13,729 nt of DNA, taken from positions 73,578 to 87,306 of the forward strand of contig MLAK01000615.1 of assembly GCA_001839685.1 (NCBI GenBank), in the 5' to 3' direction. The notes under the pieces are model-generated. The model had not been told where the DNA came from. It made no database searches and saw only the letters and a program-made list of their open reading frames with translations. The position numbers and the translations under genes were made by a program. Shown piece by piece: positions 1 through 7,294 of this stretch. The stretch is from Tritrichomonas foetus. Lineage: Eukaryota; Parabasalia; Tritrichomonadida; Tritrichomonadidae. How positions within the stretch are numbered: position 1 is the stretch's first letter; each line of letters starts with the position of its first letter.

Positions 1-2
1 TA

Positions 3-217
3 AAAAAGCACGTTTATAAAAAGGACTTTTTTCATCAAAAAGTTTCTTATCGTCGATTTGCCATCACTTCACCGGAGTTTATCCTTAAAAATGTGAAAAT
101 TTTATTGACCATATATATTTTGAAAATATTGATTCTAGTGGTGATTTTGAATGTATTGCCGGTTATGGTGAATTATATCACCAGAAATTTGAATACCATG
201 GCCAGCCATTTCTTTTT
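3..217 (+). pseudogene. coding-like gene fragment with one frameshift, upstream of eL22
   Basis: Two open stretches read like one protein broken by a frameshift. The frame starting at 3 is open to about 96 and reads through residues such as SYRRFAITSPEFILKNVK. The frame starting at 95 is open to 217 and reads through FENIDSSGDFECIAGYGELY and ends in GQPFLF. The switch lies in the A-rich run at about 95-100. The amino acid make-up (Gly, Asp, Glu, Gln and Cys in a mixed pattern) looks translated rather than random AT-rich spacer. The second part is in frame with the eL22 start codon but has no ATG of its own and has a TAA at 86-88. I do not recognise the protein family. It is probably a relic of a neighbouring gene cut off at the eL22 start. 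It also runs off the left edge, so the 5' part is unseen. Confidence 0.4.
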
Positions 218-538
218 ATGTCTGCAACATTCCACCTTGATTGCGCTGCCCCAGTTTCTGACAACCTTGTTTCACTTAGCGATTTTGTTGAATATCTCAA
301 CAAAAAGATGAAGGTTAACCACCTTCGCAACAACCTCAATGGCAAGGTCACAATCGAATCAGACGTATCTGCTAACCGCGTTACTGTTACAGCTTCTGTT
401 AAATATTCTAAACGTGCTGTCCGTTATTATGCACGTAAGTTCCTCCAAAAGCAAGGACTCCATCAACGCTTCCGCGTCGTTGCGACAACGAAGGATACCT
501 ATGAACTCCGCCAATATGGCCCAACATCCAAAGAGTGA
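218..538 (+). CDS. RPL22: 60S ribosomal protein eL22 (L22e)
   Basis: A 106-residue protein of the eukaryotic L22e family, a small structural protein of the large cytosolic ribosomal subunit. The match to known eL22 is visible along the whole length: an N-terminal FHLDCAAPV (human: FTLDCTHPV), then FVEYLNKKMKVN, a VTIE...RVTVTASV strand pair, the signature KYSKRAVRYYARKFLQKQ (compare FSKRYLKYLTKKYLKKN) and a C-terminal RFRVVATTKDTYELR (compare LRVVANSKESYELR). Length is near the family norm, though the acidic tail of metazoan forms is absent. The ATG at 218 is the only in-frame ATG ahead of the conserved block. An out-of-frame ATG at 198-200 (ACCATGG) lies 20 bases upstream, so the transcript should start between 200 and 218, which fits the very short leaders known in trichomonads. 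A TAAA at 545-548, just after the TGA stop, is a possible 3'-processing element. The gene looks intact and converges with the pseudogene to its right. Confidence 0.95.
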   Translation: MSATFHLDCAAPVSDNLVSLSDFVEYLNKKMKVNHLRNNLNGKVTIESDVSANRVTVTASVKYSKRAVRYYARKFLQKQGLHQRFRVVATTKDTYELRQYGPTSKE

Positions 539-570
539 ATAGGGTAAAACTTTTATTTGTCTCGCATTTC

Positions 571-612
571 TTTTCTTTTTTTTTTTTCTTTTTAATTTCA
601 TTTTCATTTTGT
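571..612 (+). other. pyrimidine-rich tract after eL22
   Basis: The strand is almost pure T with interspersed C, including a run of thirteen T at about 577-589, and starts roughly 30 bases past the eL22 stop codon. It lies in the 3' spacer and may mark the transcript end, but no function is shown by the sequence alone. Confidence 0.4.
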
Positions 613-674
613 AATTTTTGAGTATTCATGTAAGGACTATCTTTTTTGTTCTTCTAATAAGAGCATTATGTAGC

Positions 675-765
675 TTGTAGAAACTCTTTATGGTTGTAGA
701 AATTCTTTATAGTTGTAGAAACTCTTCATAGTTGTAGAAATTCTTTATGGTTGTAGAAAATCTTA
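675..765. repeat. 19-bp tandem repeat, four full copies plus a partial one
   Basis: Four units of exactly 19 bases start at 675, 694, 713 and 732, each beginning TTGTAGAAA; a fifth, degraded unit starts at 751 and fades by about 765. Units 1 and 3 carry AAACTCTT while units 2 and 4 carry AAATTCTT, so the array may have grown by duplication of a 38-base pair of units. The period is not a multiple of three and the array lies between two convergent gene ends, so it is not coding. A role in 3'-end formation or simple slippage is possible. Confidence 0.9.
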
Positions 766-835
766 GAAATTTGAATGTTTTAGTTGGAATTGTCGAATAA
801 TGGTTGAATAGAAACCATTGATTATTGAAAGAAAG

Positions 836-2712
<1,877 letters not shown>

Positions 2713-2903
2713 ATGATACCCATAAAATGAAAAGAGTTCATTTACATTTTAAATTTATAATTTAGGTTCCAAATAAATCAAGAAATTTCCAAAAATTAGA
2801 TCATTCATAATAAAACACACTAAAGCAAAAAAATTAAATTCTTAATTATTATAATTTAAATAATGAGTTCATTATAATTTTGTTGGGAACATATAATGGT
2901 TTT

Positions 2904-4898
2904 CTATGACTCAGTTTCAGCCTTTGTCATTGAGAATAATCTCAATTGATTAAAGAAATACAAGGCAGAATCACATAAGAAGCTTGGGGCGCTTTTAACT
3001 CGATCCTGAACTTCTTTACTTGCCTTTTCAAAGAACATTGGGAAAATGTGCTGATGAATTGAAGCATCATCAATTGGCTTCATGTTACATTCATATTGGT
3101 CTTCAGTATAAGGGACTTCGGTAATGTGATTAGCTTTAGCTAAAATGCATTTCATTACATTTTTATGTTTTGGCGGTTTTTCTGGTTGTTGAGCTTCTTC
3201 ACCACCTTCAGGTGCATCACCACCATTTGCAGGTGCTTCTGGTTCTGGTCCATCAGCATCTTCATATTCATCACTTGGCTCATCGAATGTTTTCATTTCT
3301 CTCATAATCAACATTGCACGATCAGGTGGTAACATTTCATTCCATTTACTCCAAGAAACCATGAATCCTGTAACGGTATCAGCGATACCTTGATTCAAAA
3401 CTGCTTCAAGTTCAGGTGTCTTTGGATTCAAGCCTTCACACTGCTTTGGTGCAACGATGTTGATTCCTTTTTCTTGAAGGAATTCAACAGCAGAAACAGG
3501 AGTAAGTCCTTGGAATTCAAATGGTGCTTCCATTGAACAAAGACCTTCACCATCAACAACAATAGCCAATTCAATACCTTGATTTGTCTTTATATATATT
3601 TCAATACTAGTTTCCGATAAACTTGTAATTTCCCATAAACGTAAAGGAAATTGACAATAGCGAGGAACAGCAATACCGAAAATACCTACATTCATTGAGC
3701 TAAAGTTAACTGTATTAGTTTCAGGATCAAGTGAAACTTTAGAAATATGTTGACCACTAACTGTATCATTATTAATCATCACAACTGTTGCATCTTTCAC
3801 GTAATCTGTGAAAAATTCGGGTTCAACAGTCACTTTAAAATTCAAAGGTGGTTGTGCAGTGTTCACGTTCCTTAATGGATAAGTAATATTAACTAGCGCA
3901 TTTCGATTAGGCGACTGACGAAGAGTCATAGTTCCAATCCTTTTAGGTGGTGTCGGAAGCTGAAGAAAATCACAGAGGATTATTTTATTCAAGAATAGAT
4001 ATTCTTCATTAAAAGGCTTTTCTGGAGACATCATCATTCTTATTGCTAAAGATGTCATTGCCACAGATTTAGGAATTTCAACAGTGAGACCAGGAAACTC
4101 AATTTCTTTAATTCTTGGATTTTTTGAAAGGTTTACCCACATTCCGAATATTTTCCCGTCAGCCTGAGCAGAAACTTGAACTTCATTTTTAGCACCAGCA
4201 AACTTATCACTAAAAACAAGATGCCTAACTGTAATTTGTTCCATTTTCTGGTTAATCAAATCATGGATTTCTTGAATCTGCCTTTTACAACGCTCATATT
4301 CACTATTTTCACGAGCAACTTCAGCAATTTCCATGATTGATTTCAATTGATTCAAAATTGTGTGCGACTGCTTGATTCGATCGAATAATGTTTGGAGATC
4401 AGTTTCGTCGATTTCTCGCCACTGTGTGATGAAGGTGTTAACGTCTGATTGAGATCTGACATCGTAAAAATGGTCGCATTGTTTGAAAATTTCCCAATCG
4501 TCAGTTTGGGCTTTGGCTGATCTGATTTTTTTGCCGTCTTCGATTCTTTGGTCTCTCAATTTGTGAATATAATTGTCCTCTTCAAGGAGCCTCTGCTGTT
4601 GCTCTTCTCTTTTCTTTTGTTCGTATTCTCTTTCGCGCTGATCTCTTAATTCGGCTTCTCGTCGTTCCTGCTCGAGTCTTTCTTGTTCTTCTTTTTCTCT
4701 CTTTAGTCTGGCCCTTTCCTTCTTTGATAACTTCTTCTTCTTTGGCTTCTTTGGCGATTTGGATCGTTTTCCTTTCTTTCCCGTGGCTGGCTTGGATGCT
4801 GGCGCGGTTTCTTCCTTTGTTTCTGGCTTATCTTCAGGAGCTCCGGTGTCTGTAGAGGGTGGAGCGATCGAGATTTCCCCAATTTGGTTCGAAGACAT
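2904..4898 (-). CDS. DNAI7: DNAI7/CASC1-like axonemal dynein-associated protein
   Basis: A 664-residue protein resembling DNAI7 (CASC1; Chlamydomonas IC97/FAP94), a factor linked to inner-arm axonemal dynein, so it should act in the flagellum. Visible features: an acidic start, a Lys/Pro-rich basic stretch at about 41-60, and a long charged helix at about 58-125 rich in KKERARLKREKEEQERLE, typical of the Casc1 N-terminal region. The most telling block is WVNLSKNPRIKEIEF followed by VEIPKSVAMTSLAIRMM at about 254-290, which matches human WANLKKNPRHRSVRF and FEIPRILATSDIAVRLL. A beta-rich middle part follows (about 350-460), including GIFGIAVPRYCQFPLRLWEI. An acidic Pro/Gly/Glu insert occupies about 536-577. 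There is no signal peptide or membrane span. The length is close to that of animal CASC1. The start at 4898 is the first ATG of the open frame. The gene is divergent from the Mcm10 gene across a 1.2-kb spacer. Confidence in the family is high; the exact dynein partner is inferred. Confidence 0.88.
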   Translation of the reverse strand: MSSNQIGEISIAPPSTDTGAPEDKPETKEETAPASKPATGKKGKRSKSPKKPKKKKLSKKERARLKREKEEQERLEQERREAELRDQREREYEQKKREEQQQRLLEEDNYIHKLRDQRIEDGKKIRSAKAQTDDWEIFKQCDHFYDVRSQSDVNTFITQWREIDETDLQTLFDRIKQSHTILNQLKSIMEIAEVARENSEYERCKRQIQEIHDLINQKMEQITVRHLVFSDKFAGAKNEVQVSAQADGKIFGMWVNLSKNPRIKEIEFPGLTVEIPKSVAMTSLAIRMMMSPEKPFNEEYLFLNKIILCDFLQLPTPPKRIGTMTLRQSPNRNALVNITYPLRNVNTAQPPLNFKVTVEPEFFTDYVKDATVVMINNDTVSGQHISKVSLDPETNTVNFSSMNVGIFGIAVPRYCQFPLRLWEITSLSETSIEIYIKTNQGIELAIVVDGEGLCSMEAPFEFQGLTPVSAVEFLQEKGINIVAPKQCEGLNPKTPELEAVLNQGIADTVTGFMVSWSKWNEMLPPDRAMLIMREMKTFDEPSDEYEDADGPEPEAPANGGDAPEGGEEAQQPEKPPKHKNVMKCILAKANHITEVPYTEDQYECNMKPIDDASIHQHIFPMFFEKASKEVQDRVKSAPSFLCDSALYFFNQLRLFSMTKAETES

Positions 4899-5315
4899 TG
4901 AAAATTTGTACGTTAAGTTATTCGGATTTTCTGTGGGATTCGACCAAATAGTTATTCAAGTTAATCAAAATATTCAATACGCTCTCAATAGATCAATAAC
5001 GAACTCAATATTTTCTTTCATGAAATGAGGAACTTGTCGGCAATAAGTAAATAAAAGGAATAAGGTCACAAAGCAAAAAGGAGCACTTTTAACTCAAAGT
5101 GCCCCGTTTACTTCTGAATTTCATTGATATTCATTAATGTAATCATTTCAAAATTCTTTGAAGATGAAACGACCAATCGACGTTGAATCATTTTTATTGT
5201 CATACTAATTAATGATTTTCTAACCTACAAATGAAAAACCTGAAACTGTTAATTGGCAAGACTTTTTTTCATATGAGATGTGATTTTTGGCAGAAAAACT
5301 GGGCAAATGTGATGT
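4899..5315. other. AT-rich spacer upstream of the DNAI7-like gene
   Basis: The stretch should contain the promoter of the DNAI7-like gene. On the minus strand the bases just before its ATG read TTTTCA, which resembles part of a trichomonad initiator but lacks the pyrimidine expected after the A. I see no open frame of note and no repeat. Confidence 0.4.
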
Positions 5316-5457
5316 GACTTTGCGGACACTTCAACTCATTCGGCCATTGGAGGAGGAGTATCGGGTGAACAAGGCGGATGGAGCGCAGCGAACTGGAGCT
5401 GTATTCACGCTCTAGCGCCTCCTCCAAGTCGAAGTGACCCAAAGAACCAGCAAAGTC
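5316..5457. ncRNA. candidate structured RNA: GC-rich nested inverted repeat
   Basis: About 60% G+C (hand count over 5341-5430), against a very AT-rich surround. Three nested complementary arms share one axis: GACTTTGC 5316-5323 with GCAAAGTC 5450-5457; CACTTCAACT 5327-5336 with AGTCGAAGTG 5427-5436 (one mismatch, which becomes a U-G wobble if the minus strand is transcribed); and TTGGAGGAGG 5347-5356 with CCTCCTCCAA 5418-5427. Inside, GTGAA 5365-5369 can pair with TTCAC 5404-5408, and CAG-CGAA-CTG (5386-5395) forms a small hairpin. No long open frame covers it. On the minus strand a weak B-box-like GTTCGCTGC (5385-5393) and a T5 run (5294-5298) just beyond the arms would fit RNA polymerase III, but both are weak signals. 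I could not match it to SRP, RNase P/MRP, U-snRNA or tRNA. It may also be a palindromic regulatory or mobile element. Confidence 0.45.
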
Positions 5458-5815
5458 TTACCCATGAAGTTCGTTTCACTTTTGACCTTTATTTGACCTT
5501 CAGTTTCACAATTATGAAACTCAAAGGAAATTGGGTTTCAACACTTTCTATTTGTTTAATAACTCAGAAAATCGAGATTGAAACATCACTTTGAATTAAT
5601 TTGATCGTCATTCATACACCATTTATAAAACCTCCAATTTGCAGAATTTGTTAATAATTCTTTCATCATCAAGAAGTATCAAGAAATTCTAAAAAAATTG
5701 TTTTTTTTAAAAAGTATTTTTTTAATATCTTAATAAACTGAATATCATGAAAAACAGTGAGAAAAATTGTGTCCATCTCGGATATTCATTCTGATTCTCT
5801 TCCAAATATTGAATT
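5458..5815. other. AT-rich spacer with short direct repeats
   Basis: No gene is seen. Short direct repeats lie just right of the GC-rich island: GTTTCAC occurs twice and TTTGACCTT twice between about 5470 and 5512. The remainder is A/T-rich with homopolymer runs around 5690-5725. Confidence 0.4.
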
Positions 5816-5819
5816 ATCG

Positions 5820-5846
5820 ACATATTTGAAATTATATCAAATATGT
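5820..5846. repeat. perfect 10-bp inverted repeat with 7-base spacer
   Basis: ACATATTTGA (5820-5829) and TCAAATATGT (5837-5846) are exact reverse complements around AATTATA. It lies about 220 bases before the Mcm10 start in the divergent spacer. It could be a dimeric protein-binding site or a chance palindrome of AT-rich DNA. Confidence 0.6.
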
Positions 5847-5937
5847 TATGAGTAAACTTTTTGCAATGAGGTACTTTTTAATATTAAATAAATTTTAATA
5901 AATTCTGCTGTGAATCTTAAATCAAGAAGTTTTAAAG

Positions 5938-5946
5938 TTACCGCGC
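5938..5946 (+). promoter_or_regulatory. E2F-like GC motif, distal, upstream of Mcm10
   Basis: TTACCGCGC is a rare GC-rich island in AT-rich DNA about 120 bases before the Mcm10 ATG. It differs at one position from the E2F/DP core TTTSSCGC. Binding is inferred only. Confidence 0.35.
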
Positions 5947-5963
5947 TTTTGATTTTGAATGTA

Positions 5964-5982
5964 TTATTCAAAAAGTGAATAA
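5964..5982. repeat. 7-bp hairpin TTATTCA/TGAATAA
   Basis: TTATTCA (5964-5970) and TGAATAA (5976-5982) are perfect inverted arms around AAAAG. It sits between the two GC-rich motifs in front of Mcm10. Its role is unknown. Confidence 0.5.
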
Positions 5983-6020
5983 ATTGAATGATGATGAAGA
6001 GCCCGTTTATTATTTATCAA

Positions 6021-6031
6021 TTTCTCCCGCC
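6021..6031 (+). promoter_or_regulatory. E2F-like GC motif, proximal, upstream of Mcm10
   Basis: TTTCTCCCGCC contains CTCCCGCC, one base away from the E2F site TTTCCCGCC, and lies about 25 bases before the putative initiator. Together with the motif at 5938 it suggests S-phase control of a replication gene, by analogy with E2F control of MCM genes in animals and plants. Confidence 0.4.
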
Positions 6032-6055
6032 ACAATGATTCATTTCATTCTTTTC

Positions 6056-6060
6056 TCACT
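6056..6060 (+). promoter_or_regulatory. initiator (Inr) of the Mcm10 gene
   Basis: TCACT matches the Trichomonas vaginalis initiator TCA(+1)Py(T/A) exactly. The +1 A at 6058 would give a 9-base leader before the ATG at 6067, typical of trichomonads. Other TCATT matches occur at 6040-6044 and 6045-6049, so the exact start is uncertain. Confidence 0.55.
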
Positions 6061-6066
6061 CAGTAA

Positions 6067-6927
6067 ATGACATCTTTTCTTCAAAGCATTTCACAAGATC
6101 AGGACGAACTTAGAGCTATTCGAGAATTCAAACAAAATCCTTTTAAAAAAATCCCAAACCAGAATTGTGGATTCAAATATATGTTCCATTTTAATTTCGA
6201 TAAAACTTATGTTAAGTTAGAATCATTGAAAAAGCTACAAAAACACATCAAATACATTCCTTTGAAAGATTTATCGCCAAGACTGAATTCACGAACATTT
6301 TTCACAATCGGCTGTATTTACGAAATTTCAAGACGAGAACAAAACCACAATTCTTTACTCGACAATCCCATGACTATTCTACAGGTGTGCGACTTACATA
6401 ATACCAAATTTACAATTCGATGTGATGATGCACCTACAACATTGCGGCAATTTGATATGATTGCTATAGCCAATCCTGACATCAGCGTGACCTTACGCGT
6501 GAAAAGTAAAGAACAAATACTCAGAATTGGTCATAACGAGAAAGTCCAGCATTGTTCACAGTTTGATCCTAAAAAATATGGAAAAGACGAAAAATGTGGT
6601 CAATATATTGATATAAGAAATGGACCACATTGCGATTATCATGCACATAATTTGGCCATGCAGAGTGGAGCACAAAGACCAATGCTGAAATTAGCTCAAA
6701 CACAAATGAAATTTGACACACCAGCAAATTCTCCAATGTCTTCACCATTACATGGAATTGGATTTATGCATGGCCCTTCTCTCCAACTCCCAGACAATTA
6801 TATCCAAAAATATTTGGAAGAACATAAAAGTGGAAGAGCTGCAAAAATTAATAAAATACTGAATAGTGAAAAACCAAAACATCAAATTGGCGCTGGACTT
6901 ACAAAAGGAGATTTAATTATCTTATGA
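6067..6927 (+). CDS. MCM10: Mcm10-like replication initiation factor, minimal form
   Basis: A 286-residue protein matching the central domain of Mcm10, which binds single-stranded DNA, DNA polymerase alpha and the CMG helicase at replication origins in the nucleus. Residues about 62-150 look like the OB fold (FTIGCIYEISRR, MTILQVCDL, FTIRCDDAP, RQFDMIAIANPDI). They are followed by the Mcm10-type CCCH zinc finger: C163, C177, C189 and H192, set in VQHCSQFDPKKYGKDEKCGQ and NGPHCDYHAHN. A basic tail follows, with KAAK-like sequence GRAAKINKIL and a terminal GLTKGDLIIL. Three minimal CDK-type sites cluster at T218-P, S222-P and S226-P. The protein is far shorter than animal (700-900 residues) or yeast (about 570) Mcm10 and lacks room for the N-terminal coiled coil and the C-terminal zinc domain. 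The ATG at 6067 follows an Inr by 9 bases. The gene is intact and converges with the cyclase-like gene. Confidence 0.85.
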   Translation: MTSFLQSISQDQDELRAIREFKQNPFKKIPNQNCGFKYMFHFNFDKTYVKLESLKKLQKHIKYIPLKDLSPRLNSRTFFTIGCIYEISRREQNHNSLLDNPMTILQVCDLHNTKFTIRCDDAPTTLRQFDMIAIANPDISVTLRVKSKEQILRIGHNEKVQHCSQFDPKKYGKDEKCGQYIDIRNGPHCDYHAHNLAMQSGAQRPMLKLAQTQMKFDTPANSPMSSPLHGIGFMHGPSLQLPDNYIQKYLEEHKSGRAAKINKILNSEKPKHQIGAGLTKGDLIIL

Positions 6928-7294
6928 TTTTTAGTTTCTGTTTTTAAATTGATAATAAATTCTAGATAATTGAGCATTATTTTAGATGATTCAAAGCGTT
7001 TATTTCTCATTTTTGTTATTTTCTTGTGTAGAAATCCAATGAAAAAAACATGATAATTTTAAGTTTGACATTGTTGTCTATACACTGATTTATTATTTGA
7101 AATCAATACATCATTAGGTCTCATGAATTATAGTATTTTTACTCATTATATTATTTATACTTCATTCATCAATATATTCATTACATTTATTGTTTAAAAA
7201 GGAAATAAAATTTGATTATAAAAAATTTATTAAACATCCAATTAAGTAAAAAATCATAAAATTCAAAGTAAGCAAAAAAGAAAGAAAGATACAC
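6928..7294. other. AT-rich convergent 3' spacer
   Basis: It lies between the ends of the Mcm10 and cyclase-like genes. It contains TAAA near 6945 for the plus-strand gene and many A/T runs. No gene, repeat or stable hairpin is seen. Confidence 0.5.

Noticed and set aside
5341..5430. SRP RNA S domain in the GC-rich island
   Set aside because: GGGTGAAC followed by GGAGC-like words recalls the human 7SL S domain, but the GNAR-loop and GGAGCAGG context cannot be lined up with a proper helix 8, so the family name was not assigned.
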